Assembly: GCA_963971575.1 (NCBI GenBank)
Contig: OZ020611.1
Coordinates: 65,753,381 to 65,817,380, forward strand
Direction: 5' to 3'
Origin: Liopterus haemorrhoidalis
Lineage: Eukaryota > Arthropoda > Insecta > Coleoptera > Dytiscidae
DNA length: 64,000 bases
The notes under the pieces are model-generated. The model was not told where the DNA came from. It saw only the letters and a list, made by a program, of their open reading frames with translations, and did no database searches. Shown piece after piece: positions 45,131 to 55,990 of this stretch. Within the stretch, counting starts at the first letter, position 1, and every line of letters starts with the position of its first letter. Made by a program: the position numbers and the translations under genes.

Positions 45131-46190
45131 GTTTTTGTAAAAACTTAAAAGGTAGCCGTCGTATATACAGACAACCCGAAAGACGTATAAGTGACGTTAT
45201 AATAATTTTCTGGTTATACCTATGAAACCCTTAAAATTTATTGTATGTTTTAACCTCTATGTGACTTATGGCTCACTCTATTTTGTTCTAAAATAATATT
45301 TTCAACAAAATCTTAGAAATAAAATATTGTATAGATATATATTGTAGATATATATATATATAAAATAAAATTGTTGAACATGAGTCACATAACAGATCGC
45401 CTGCAAGTTTGAAATAAAACTCTTGTTTCTTTTTTAGCAATTTAAGAAATTTTTACTGCACAAAATTTCTGCAAATTGCGAAACAATTGAACTTTATATC
45501 TGAATGTAATGTTGTTATTTGTCCGTGGACAGATGTTTAGGGAACTGAATATATGTTTATTTAAATTGTTGTGTTCTTTTGTTGACATTTGTGTCATTTT
45601 ATACTTATTAGCTGTGTTAAGGTATTCGTAATTTGGAATGCAGCCAGCAATGTTAAAAATTCCTTCTAGCCCTGACCCAGACTTACAAATAAAAGAGTGA
45701 CCATCTGTTCTGTTGTCTCTAATGGAGAGTCTGGTGTCTAATGCGGTGTTTCTTAACCTTTGGGAACACCGGCTATGTTAAGGTATTCATTAAATAAACT
45801 ACTCGCATATTTTAACTAGAGTCATTAACAGTCTAATATGTATTCATTCAAATTATTCAATATACTATTACTTTTTACTTCCAGTATTGTAATGTTACAA
45901 TTTTTTTCTGTAACCGATATGAAAAACTAATACTTCTTTTTTTTTGGTTTTGAAACGTGTTACTTTTAATCAGAACGGTGCGAAAAGTGCGGCAAAAGGC
46001 ACCACCCCGGGCAGCTAATCTAGAGGGCGTGAATATCGTCACTATGTCGGACGTTTCGGGGGTTAGGAGGGGATTGAGGGTTAGAAGGGGCGCCAAATTC
46101 TTGCTTTGTCCCAGGCTCTGAATTTACTTCGTACGGTCCTGCTTTTAGGTACTAGCACCTAAACTGTAGGCAGTAGTGCTTCAAGTAGAT
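45131..46190. other. No gene; family B scrap at 45165-45240
   Basis: GTATATACAGACAACCCGAA, GTGACGTTATAA and TATGAAACCCTTAAAAT are family B-like. The sequence just before it (TTAAAAGGTAGCCGTCGTAT) resembles the 3' end of the mariner at 3.1 kb. Confidence 0.4.
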
Positions 46191-46194
46191 CTGT

Positions 46195-46395
46195 ACAGAG
46201 GCGCATTAAGCGGTGGGCGGAATGGGCTGCCGCCCCGGGCCTACAAAACTGGGTGGCCCACCGAGGCCTGCACACAAATATTTCCATTCTATTTAAAATG
46301 GTAGAGGGCCCATTTTATGTGCCTTAAGATTGACAATATTTAATTAATATTACGATATTTATTTGAACAAATTTTAGAAAATCAACAATACAACA
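46195..46395. mobile_element. hAT end fragment abutting a mariner
   Basis: CAGAGGCGCATTAAG, TGGGCTGCCGCCCCGGGCC and CTGGGTGGCCCACC are typical of the ends of ZMYM1-like hAT elements. A related end (reverse) lies at about 27590-27687. Confidence 0.55.
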
Positions 46396-47263
46396 AAAAA
46401 AGTCGTTAGGGGATAAAACAGGTGAATACGGACAGTGAGATATTAATTCGATGTTTTTCTCCTTCAAATAATCAATTGTTTGGCGTGCTGTGTGGGAGCT
46501 TGCATTGTCATGATGAAGAATGATGCGAAGTTTTTGGTTGTTTTTCCTGATTTTGTCGATGACTTCTAGCAAACGAATTGCTGTATACCATTCAGCATTA
46601 ACTGTTCTCCGATCCTCTAAAGGAATGGTTGCGACATGTCCAGTACAACCGCAGAAACAAGTGATTATTTTCATGGAAGTGCTTCGTGAACGAACAACTT
46701 TTTTGGGTTTCGGTTCATCTTGGAAGACCCAAACAGTGAATTGTTGGTTAGTTTCCGGTTCATATGAATAAATCCAAGTTTTGTCATCTGTAACGATGTT
46801 ATATACGGATTTTGCAGTGCCTAGATTGAATTTTTTTAGAATTCCCTTACACCAATCAACACAAACCTCTTTTTGAGCTTCGGTCAAATTATGCAGAATC
46901 CATCGAGAACAGATCTTTTTCACAGCTAAATGTTCATGCAAAATCGAATGTATTGCAGTCTGCGATATGCCAAAGGATACCTCTATCTCAAAGTAAGTCT
47001 CATGCCGTTCTTCTTCAATAATATTGTGAACAGCATCGATGTTTGTTTGAATCACAACCGATTTTGGTCGACCTTCACGAGATTCATCACTGACGGACGC
47101 ACGGCCACGACGAAATTCTGCAAACCAATTGTAAACAGTGTTTTCTGATGGTGCTTCATTACCAAAAGTTGAACGAAGCGAATCTATGCATTGTTGTTGA
47201 GTTAGGCCTTTACTAAAATCGTAAAAAAATCATCCAACGAAAGCCTTCACGAGTAATATCCAT
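46396..47263 (-). pseudogene. mariner transposase, best-preserved copy, frameshifted and 3'-truncated
   Basis: The ATG at 47261-47263 begins MDITREGFRWMIF. A run of seven T (47223-47229) where six are expected shifts the frame at about codon 14. After that the protein reads well: LTQQQCIDSLRSTFGNEAPS, RRGRASVSDESREGRPKSVV, and from 47055 an open frame of 220 transposase codons. All three catalytic aspartates remain: D in VTDDKTWIY, HHDNASSH and SPND, the last two separated by 34 residues (DD34D). Similarity stops at 46396, where a hAT end begins, so about 60 C-terminal residues are lost. A 5' terminus CGAGGGTTCCCTTTTATATT next to TA is at 47400-47421. Confidence 0.9.
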
Positions 47264-47419
47264 TTTTTCACAAACTTGTTTTTTAAACCCTCACTGTCAA
47301 CAAACCACTCGGTCAATTTATAAGCTGTCACTTATTTTACAATTAAAAATGTCAAATTTTACGAATATGGTAATGACACATTTCAATATTGCCATCAAAA
47401 ATATAAAAGGGAACCCTCG

Positions 47420-48545
47420 TAAACTTTTTAAAAAATGTCCGCGGACCGCATATCTTTTTGTGGGTCGGATCTATTCCATGGGCTGTAGTTTGGAGACCCT
47501 TGATTTAGAAAATTGTGTTTTAAATATCTTGCGATTGTGGAGAGAAATAAGTGCAGGATTGTTGTTCTTAAATATTAGCTTCAAAAATACAAATAGACGT
47601 AAACAACCACGATGGATAAAATTATAGCACTTCTTTTTCTTTACGGCATCTTCTGTTCTGATTAACTTACACTAATTTAATTAGTAATCTTCCATGTTTA
47701 AAATTTTCTATAATTTTTATTAAACCGCTCCAAACCGAGAAACAAATTCTTTAATCGTGGTAAAGATACAGTATGCTTTTAGCTCAAAGATAAAAATATT
47801 TGCTCTTCATATTTCATAAATACCAAGTCTAATTTATTAGAGTTCACGTCAAGTAGAAAATATCCAATTTCATATTTCAAAGGAAATTTTGTAATATCTA
47901 TATTCGATGCTGTAATCTATCGTCATATTAAAACATAATAAATTAGCTCTGTATTATTGTTTCGCTTACAAAGAAAGTGGCTTTCTTTTGTTCCTGAATA
48001 ACGGATGATAAGAGAGCACTGGTGGATAAGCGGTGGATACATAGTGGATGCGGATTTGTTTCCTTGTGACGTTCCGGTACATTGCTGAACCTAATTTGTA
48101 CTTATCAAAAGTAAATGGAGCGTTTAGATTTGTTGCAGTTAAACGCGATATCTCTGACTTACCTTCTTGTTTTACGACCCTATGGAAAACCGACATACCA
48201 TATTTCTTTTCTACTCTGTAAAAAATATTTCATTCAGACTATTTTTGGGGTTTATGTTGGTTTTTCAATTTTAGTTTCCTGTTCAGTTAGAAATACTTCC
48301 TGAGTTATAACAGGTCAAAATCAGTGGCGTAGACAAAGGAGTGTTAGTAAGATCAGGATCATCATTGACACTCCTAAAGTATTACATTGTACATCGGCGT
48401 GTTAACAGTACCTATGCACCTAATTAGTTTTTTATTTTAATTGACAATTAAAATTTATTATGAAGTTCTTTAAGGTAGAGAGCTTGATCCAGTAGCGTAG
48501 GCAGGTAGAAGTTAGTTAGAACTCCCCCCAAGAAGAAGGATTTTT
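47420..48545. other. No gene; hAT-like end at 47433-47505
   Basis: GTCCGCGGACCGCATATC and GTAGTTTGGAGACCCTTG form a hAT-type terminus. CAGTGGCGTAGACAAAGG at 48323 and CAGTAGCGTAGGCAGG at 48493 look like ends of another dispersed repeat. No partner ends were resolved. Confidence 0.35.
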
Positions 48546-49326
48546 TGTCAGGATAGTTTGTCCTTCTTTTTAGGGTTTTGTAGATACGACAAAAAAAAAT
48601 TCTTATAACGACACCAATTTCTGTCTGTCTGTTTGTCTGTCTGTCTGTACACCTGTCTGTCTGTTTGTATACCTGTTTGTCTGTCTATACAGTATAAATT
48701 GTAGCACGACGGCTGAAAATTTGGCATGCTTGTACAATTCTTTGACACACATTAGGAAAACTATAGAAAGTTCAAAAAACTCATCGCAGCAATAATAGGT
48801 ATGAACACTAAAAAACCCTTATAACGCCACTCATGTGTCTGCCTGTCTGGTAGAAATAGTAGCCAAACGGCTGAATACAGAAAGTTGAAATTTGGTATGC
48901 TTATATAACTCTTTGACACACATATAGGAAAAATACTGAGAGTTCAAAAAACACTTCACGAGATAAATATAAAGATATATGTATTTAATGAAAAAATAAA
49001 TATTTTTTTTTAAATTTTGATTGATGTATCAAATGAAACCTCTTCATGCGTGGGTATTTTTTTTTTTTTTTTTGAAAAATCAGGTTTTTTTGGTATATAT
49101 CAAAAAGTCTTGTACTCCACTCTAATCGCCAGAAGGGTTTGTCTAAAAATCTTTAAAAAATCTCAATACTTAGAGGGAACTAGAATAGTTTAATAGGTAT
49201 TTTTAATTTATTAATTTAAATTTTATTTTGACAAAATTTTCGCAAAATATTAAATGCAGGTTCTTAATACTCAAGTAAGGAATAAAAAAGTTTTATCAAA
49301 AACTGTTGATTTTGATGCGATATAGA

Positions 49327-49412
49327 AAAAATATTGTCCTAGACCCTGGTCTAGGACAATATTTTTAAATATTTTTAAAGTTTGTTGACCCCTGGGTCAA
49401 CAAACTTTAAAA
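49327..49412. repeat. Twin 19-bp palindromes, both with a CT centre
   Basis: Palindrome 1: arms 49327-49345 and 49348-49366. Palindrome 2: arms 49373-49391 and 49394-49412. Each is perfect with CT at the centre. The first consists of flanking family B sequence and the second of the hAT end, so the 49348-49393 segment is an inverted copy of the junction. Confidence 0.93.
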
Positions 49413-49588
49413 GCCAAATTCACCCTTTACGGCATCTGGAAACATTTTAAAGAGCCATAATTTTGTTTTAATACATGCCTTTTTGCATATTTTCTAAATT
49501 TTATTCCTTATCAACTTAATTTAAAGAGCCACACGAATGTCCTCAAAGAGCCGTATGCGGCTCGCGAGCCTCGGTCTGCCGACTCCTG
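49345..49588 (+). mobile_element. hAT MITE with target duplication TCCTAGAC
   Basis: The right end reads back as CAGGAGTCGGCAGACC and the left end CTGGGTCAACAAAC is partly rearranged. TCCTAGAC is perfectly repeated at 49337-49344 and 49589-49596. The internal GAGCCGTATGCGGCTCGCGA is typical of this hAT end type. Inserted in family B. Confidence 0.85.
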
Positions 49589-49690
49589 TCCTAGACATCC
49601 AGCATTCTGTTGCCTTACACTTATTAAATACCTACTAAACCCTGAAATGTGTGAAAATTCAAACTTCACATCAATTTTTCATCACTTCAA

Positions 49691-50712
49691 TTCGCCTTAC
49701 TTTTTTCTTCGATTTTTTTTTTGCTCATTCGTTAGTTTATATTTCCATTTTTTTAACCGCTCCTCCCAAGAGGACATAGATCCTGGCTACTCCACTTTAT
49801 TAACCCTACTTCTGTTAACGTTTTTAATACCATGGTTGAATCGGGCGCGCACCCTGTATTTTTCTTGAAGGTGGCTCAGAGGCCATTTTTTTTTTTTTTT
49901 AATGATCTCTGAGTTTTGAAATAACACTACATAAAAAAATTATATAGGAAACACATAATGTTTTGACCAAGAACAAGATAACGCCCATTAAAATAGACGA
50001 GTAATATTCAATACGTTTTGAAAACAAGGTCGGTCATGCTGTGATGATTCTCTCTATTATCTTTAGGATAATAAACAAACATTTTGTAATTTTTTCTTTT
50101 TTCCTATTTTGTTTTCCACTGTGACAAGCCCTGCTAGGAACGTATCCTGGCCATTATTCGAGGTGCTCAGAGTAATTTGTACTCATCTAATGAATAGTCA
50201 TTCATCGAAGTTTTTATATCATAATTATCCTATTTAAGAACTTGTGTGAAAGTAATAATTTTATTAAGTATTCTGAGGTCAGTGATCCGCGAAAATCTGC
50301 TTGTGTAATATAATGATCTAATCTCATGTCAAATAAAAACATAGAACGCCCACATAATGAAAAAAATAAATACCAACTTCCAGCTATAGCTACAAACTCT
50401 GCAACCATCAACTTTAACTTAAAACTAACAACTTTTAGTATTCTTAAATCAGAGATGTAACGAGTACTTTTGGTGACTATGACGGTAAAGAAACCTGCAC
50501 CGTAATTGAAGTAAAAGTCATCACTTAAATTGTATTAAAATGTATGAGGATTTTAGACTAATTTAGAAATTTAAACAATTTAAAATAACTTAAATAAATT
50601 TCAATTAAAATTATAATGCACTTAAATTATTGCACAAGTTTTATTTTTCATATTATAAACAATTAAGCATCAATTTTTACCAACGGTATAATGAATGTGG
50701 AACCGTATGTAG
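49691..50712. other. No recognisable feature
   Basis: AT-rich with T runs. Short hydrophobic frames are compositional. Confidence 0.4.
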
Positions 50713-50860
50713 GGATGTTCTGATACTACTGATACAATACCAGTATCGAAATTTTTATTCGATATCGCGATTTTAGTATCGATACTAATCTTTCGATACT
50801 TTACTAATATCACTACATTTGACCCAGTATCGTATCGAATCGTTTTTTTTTTCCAGCAAC
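50713..50860. mobile_element. hAT end with TAGGGATG terminus and ATCGATA motifs
   Basis: TAGGGATGTTCTGATACTAC followed by CAGTATCGAA, AGTATCGATACT and CAGTATCGTATCGAATCG. Terminus and palindromic subterminal motif resemble, but differ from, the CATCGATG family. The opposite end was not found. Confidence 0.5.
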
Positions 50861-50899
50861 CATTCGGTTGCTTTAAATTTAAATAGATTAGATCTAGTT

Positions 50900-51192
50900 G
50901 TATCATTTATGTTCGCAACCCGTACAACCTTCTCCGCAAATTAAAATGTAATGTGCGCCGGAAAAATACAACACCGACAGAAAGTGACACTGTAATACAA
51001 TTAATTAAAGACGAAACAAATGCAATAAGTAGTGATTTGTGGAAAAAATGTGTAGAACGTGTAAAGACAATTGAAACAATTTGTTTTATAAATACACCAA
51101 ATAAATTTTCAGTAATTATTAATTTAAATGACAGTGTAGTGACACAAACTCTGATAGTGATATAAACAATGATAATAGTGATAATGATTAAT
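50900..51192 (+). pseudogene. DDE transposase C-terminal tail (Tc1/IS630-like DDE_3 type)
   Basis: Reading across frames: LLRKLKCNVRRKNTTP, IQLIKDETNAISSDLWKKCV and ERVKTIE, then an acidic end (DTNSDSDINNDNSDND) in a shifted frame. The NVRxxNTT..V..LI..E......W..C..HV pattern is the C-terminus of DDE_3-type transposases. No catalytic residues are included. The frame opening at 50953 is intact for 70 codons but is only the tail. Confidence 0.65.
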
Positions 51193-51591
51193 ATTGTAAT
51201 AATTTTAAATTACCATAAATTGACAAGTTCAAAAAAAAGAATGATTTTTGTTTGTGCAAATTTGAAGTATTTAATATAGTAGTCTATCTATATATATAAA
51301 AGGCAGTGTCCTGACTGACTGACTGACTGACTGACTGACTCACTCATCACCGCCCAGCCCGAACGCCTGGCCCTAGAAACTTGAAATTTGGAGAGTATAT
51401 TCCCTCCATAACGTAAGCACCCACTAAGAAGGGATTTTTCGAAAACCCACTCCTAAGGGATGAAAAGGGGTGAAATGTGATTTCACGAATTCCTTAATAT
51501 CTCTTAGGGCCGATGGGATATCGACTTAGTTTTTGCTTACAAGTATTACCCATACAAATGCCGAAAAACCAATTTCGGGATTTTGCCCTAA

Positions 51592-54500
51592 TCAACCCCT
51601 AAAGGGGTGAACCTACAATCGGGGTGGATTATACATCCCGTTGTATTTCCTGTGTTCGTTTAGTTGCAAGATTACTTTTTGGCACATAGGTGTCTTTTTA
51701 AAATATCTCGAAATGGTATTCACAGTTTTTTGAAATTTCACCCCTAAAGGGTGAAAAGGGTTGAATTGTGATTTTAAGGATTCTTTAACATCTCTTAGGA
51801 CCAATAAGATATCGACTTGCTTTTTGCTTACAAAGATTACCCATACAAATACCGAATCACCAATTTCAGGATTTTGTCCTAATCAACCCCTAAAGGGGTG
51901 GATCTACAATCGGGGTGAATTATACATCCCGTCGTAATTCCTGTGTTCGTTTAGTTGCAACATTACTTTTTGGCACATAGGTGTCTTTTTAAAATATCAC
52001 GAAATGGGTTTGACAGTTTTTTAAAATTCCATCCCTAAGGGTTGAAAAGGGGTGAATTGTGATTTCAAGGATGCCTTAATATCTTTTAGGATCAATAAGA
52101 TATCGACTTACTGTTTGCTTGCAAATATTATCCATACAATTACCGAAAAAATTATTTCAGGAATTTGTCCTAATCAACCCCTAAAGGGGTGGATCTACAA
52201 TCGGGGTGAGTTATACATTCCGTCGTATTTCCTGTGTTCGTTTAGTTGCAACATTACTTTTTAGCACATAGGAGTATTTTTAAAATATCTCGAAAAGGTT
52301 TTGGTAGTTTTTTAAAATTTCACCCCTATAGGGTGAAACGGGGTGAATTATGATTTCAAGTATTCCTTAATATCTCTTAGAACCAATAAGATATCGACTT
52401 GCTTTTTGCTTACAAAGATAACCCATACAAATACCGAAAAACATATTTCAGATTTTTGTCCTAATCAACTCCTAAAGGGGTGCATCTACAATCGGGGTGA
52501 ATTATACATCCCGACGTATTTCCTGTGTTCATTAGTTGCAGCATTACTTTTTGGCACATAGGTGTCTTTTTAAAATATCTCGAAATGGGTTTGACAGTTT
52601 TTTAAAATTTCACCCCTAACGGTTGAAAAGGGGTGAATTGTGATTTCAAGGATTCCTTAATATCTCTTAGGACCAATAAGATATAGACTTACTGTTTGCT
52701 TGCAAAGATTATCCATACAATTACCGAAAAACGTATTTCAGGAATTTGTCCTAATCAACTCCTAAAGGGGTGGATCTACAATCGGGATGAGTTATACATT
52801 TCGTCGTATTTCCTGTGTACGTTTAGTTGCAACATTACTTTTTAGCACATAAGAGTATTTTTAAAATATCTCGAAAATATTTTGGTAGTTTTTTAAAATT
52901 TCACCCCTATAGGGTGAAAGGGGGTGAATTATGATTTCAAGTATTCCTTAATATCTCTTAGAACCAATAAGATATCAACTTGCTTTTTGCTTACAACGAT
53001 TACCCCTACAAATACCGAAAAACATATTTCAGGTTTTTGTCCTTATCAACTCCTAAAGGGGTGCATCTACAATCGGGGTGAATTATACATCCCGTCGTAT
53101 TTCCGGTGTTCATTAGTTGTAGCATTACTTTTTGGCACATAGGTGTCTTTTTAAAATATCTTGAAACGGGTTTGACAGTTTTTTAAAATTTCACCCCTAA
53201 GGGTTGAAAAGGGGTGAATTGTGATTTCGAGGATTCCGAAAAACTTATTTCAGGAATTTGTCCTAATCAACCCCTAAAGGGGTGGATCTACAATCGGGGT
53301 GAGTTATATATTCCGTTGTATTTCCTGTGTTCGTTTAGTTGCAACATTACTTTTTAGCACATAGGTGTCTTTTTAAAATATCTAGAAAAGGTTTTGATAG
53401 TTTTTTAAAATTTCATCCCTAAAGGGTGAAAAGGGGTGAATTGTGATTTCAAGGTTTCCTTAAATCTCTTAGGGCCAATAAGATATTGACTTGCTTTTTG
53501 ATTACAAGGATTACCCATACAAATACCGAAAAATATATTTCAGGATTTTGTCCTAATCAACCCCTAAAGGATGGATCTACAATCGGGGTGAATTATACAT
53601 CCCGTCGTAATTCCTGTGTTTATTGAGATATAAGGTTTCTTTTTGGCACATAGGCGTCTTTTTAAAATATCTCGAAATGGTTTTGACAACTTTTTTCAAT
53701 TTAACCCCTAAAGAGCGAAAAGGGGTGAAATGTGATTTCAAGGATTGTTTAATATTTTTTAACACCAATAAGACATCGACTTGGTTTTTGCTTACAAAAA
53801 CTACCCTTCCAAATGCCGAAAAACCAATTTTTTGATTTTGTCCTAATCAACCCCTTAAGGGGTGGATCTGCAATCGGGGTGAATCATACATCCCGCCGTA
53901 TTTCCTGTGTTCGTTTAGTTGCAACATTACTTTCTGGCACATAGGTATCTTTTTAAAATATCTCGAAATAGTTTTGACATTTTTTTAAAATTACCCCCTA
54001 AAGGGTGAAAAGAGATGAATTGTGATTTCAAGGATTCCTTAATATCTCTTAGGACCAATAAGATATCGACTTGCTTTTTGCTTACGAAGATTACCCATAC
54101 AAAAACCGAAAAACTTATTTCAGGATTTGGTCCTAATCAACCCCTAAAGGGATGGATCTACAATCAAGGTGAATTATACATCCCGTCGTATTTACTCTGT
54201 TTAGTTGCAACATTAATTTTTGGCACATAGATGCCTTTTTAAAACATCTCGAAATAGTATTGACAGTTTTTTTTTAATTTCACCCCTAAAGGGTGAAAAG
54301 GGGTGAATTGTGATTTCAAGGATTCCTTAATATCTCTTAGGACCAATAAGATATCGACTTGCTTTTTGCTTACAAAGATTACACATACAAATACGGGAAA
54401 ATATATTTCTGGTTTTTTGTCCTAATCAACCCCTAAACGGTGGATCTACAATTGGGGTGAATTATATATCCCGTCGTATTCCCTGTGTTTGTTGAGTTAT

Positions 54501-55300
54501 AAGGATTCTTTTTGGCACATAGGCGTATTTTTAAAATATCTCGAAATGTTTTAACAATTTTTTTAAATTTAACCCCTAAAGGGTAAAAAGGGGTAAAATG
54601 TGATTTCAAGGATTGTTTAAAATTTTTTAGGACCAATAAGATATCTACTTGGTTTTTGCTTACAAAAACTACCCATGCAAATAGCAAAAAACCAATTTTT
54701 GGATTTTGTCCTAATCAACCCCTTAAGGGGTGGATCTACAATCGGGATGAATTATACATCCAGTCGCATTTCCTGTGTTTGTTTAGTTGTAACATTACTT
54801 TTTGGCACATAGGTGTTTTTTTTTTAATATCTCGAAATGATTTTGGCATTTTTTTTTATTTTCATCCCTTAAGGGTGAAAAGGGGTGAAATGTGATTAAA
54901 GTAATTCCTTAATTCTTTTAGGACCAATAAGATATCGACTTGGTGTTTGCTTACAAAAATTATCCATACAAATGCCGAAAAACTTATTTCAGGATTACGT
55001 CCTAATCAACCCCTAAAGGGGTGATTCTACAAACGGGGTAGATTATACATCGCGTCGTATTTCCTGTGTCTTTTTAAAATGTTTCGAAATGGTTTTAACA
55101 GTTTTTTACCTTTAACAAACATCACCCCTAAAGGATGAAAAGAGGGAATTGTGATTTCAAGGACGCCTTAATATCTTCTAGGATCAATAAGATATAGACT
55201 TGGTTTTTGCTTATAAAGATTACCCATACAAATGCCGAAAAATGTATTTCAGGATTTTATCTTAATCAACCCCTAAAGGGGTGAATCTACATTCGGGGTG
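51592..55300 (+). repeat. ~14-copy 290-bp tandem array inside the Helitron
   Basis: The anchor ATCAACCCCTAAAGGGGTG or a variant occurs at about 51592, 51882, 52173, 52464, 52754, 53045, 53266, 53556, 53846, 54136, 54425, 54714, 55005 and 55265. Spacing is 289-291 bp except one unit short by ~70 bp and the last short by ~30 bp. Each unit has two palindromic blocks, ACCCCTAAAGGGGT and TTTCACCCCTAAAGGGTGAA, the second followed by AAGGGGTGAA. Repeated 60-73-codon frames arise from the repeat and are not genes. Confidence 0.93.
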
Positions 55301-55656
55301 AATTATAGAATACCTTTGTATTTCCAGCGGTTGTTGAGTTATAACATTCCATTTTGGCATATATGTTTTCACAGTTAGACAGTTTTCTTTCACTCCTAAA
55401 GGGTAAATTAGTATTTTTTTGTTAAAAATAAAAAATTCGGAGAGTACATCTTTCAGTATGAAGTAAGAACCCACTAAGAAAGGATTTTTTCAAGTTCGAC
55501 CCCTATCTGGTGAAAAGGAGTAAAATGTTTTTTCACGGGTTCCTCCATATCTCTTAGGACAGATGAGATATCGACTAGATTTTTTGTTACAAAGTTTACC
55601 CATACACAAGTTTAAAAACAAACTGCGGATTTTATGCCAATGAGACCATCAATATA

Positions 55657-55684
55657 CCGTAGCGAAGCACGGGTTTTCAGCTAG
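55657..55684 (+). other. Helitron 3' hairpin and CTAG terminus
   Basis: CCGT, A bulge, GC, GAA loop, GC, ACGG, then GGTTTTCAG and CTAG. Same structure at 10580-10607. Confidence 0.85.
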
Positions 55685-55693
55685 TATTAAATA

Positions 55694-55982
55694 TAGGGTG
55701 ACCATTCGTTCCGCATTTTGATTGGGTGTCCCGCATTAAGATGCGTCCCGCAAAAGTCCCGCATTCTAACATTTTGTCCCGCATTGTAAAAAAGGTCCTT
55801 ATTTGAGGAAATAAGGACCTTTTTTTTGCTCTTCACTTGGATTTGAGAGGTGAGGACCTTTTTTTGCTCTTCACTTGGATTTAGGAGGTGAGGACCTTTT
55901 TTTTGCTTTACACTATATTTGGGAAGTGACGACCTTTTTTTGCTCCGTCCCGCATTGCCTTCTTAAGAAAATGGTCACCCTA
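55694..55982. mobile_element. hAT MITE, TIR TAGGGTGACCATT, TSD ATTAAATA
   Basis: Exact inverted ends TAGGGTGACCATT are flanked by a perfect 8-bp duplication ATTAAATA (55686-55693 and 55983-55990). 289 bp. Subterminal GTCCCGCATT is repeated about five times. The centre holds a ~50-bp tandem repeat (GGACCTTTTTTTGCTC). Confidence 0.96.
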
Positions 55983-55990
55983 ATTAAATA

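Larger units (their letters stand above)
48550..49690 (+). repeat. Family B dispersed repeat, near-complete copy
   Basis: Two heads (about 48600-48730 and 48815-48960) with CTGTCTGTCTGT, GAAAGTTGAAATTTGG, GGTATGCTTATATAACTC and CACGAGATAAATATAA. These are followed by an AT-rich body and the distal end CTAGACATCCAGCATTCTGT..CCTGAAATGTGTGAAAATTC at 49590-49660. Interrupted by the hAT MITE at 49345-49588. No protein. Parallel copy at 62455-63480. Confidence 0.8.
51287..55684 (+). mobile_element. Complete non-autonomous Helitron, 4.4 kb
   Basis: The 5' end TCTATATATATAAAAGGCAG is preceded by A. The 3' end CTAG (55681-55684) is followed by T, matching Helitron insertion between A and T without duplication. 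Just upstream of CTAG is a small hairpin (55657-55672: CCGT-a-GC / GC-ACGG). A (CTGA)n microsatellite and a conserved 5' module (GAAACTTGAAATTTGGAGAG) follow the head. The body is a 290-bp tandem array. No Rep/helicase is encoded, so it depends on proteins supplied elsewhere. Confidence 0.88.

Noticed and set aside
46520..47148. Plus-strand open frames of 72-83 codons
   Set aside because: Antisense of the mariner transposase.
51592..55300. Repeated 60-84-codon frames on both strands in the 290-bp array
   Set aside because: Frames recur only because the DNA repeats. They differ by stops between units and have no domain signature.
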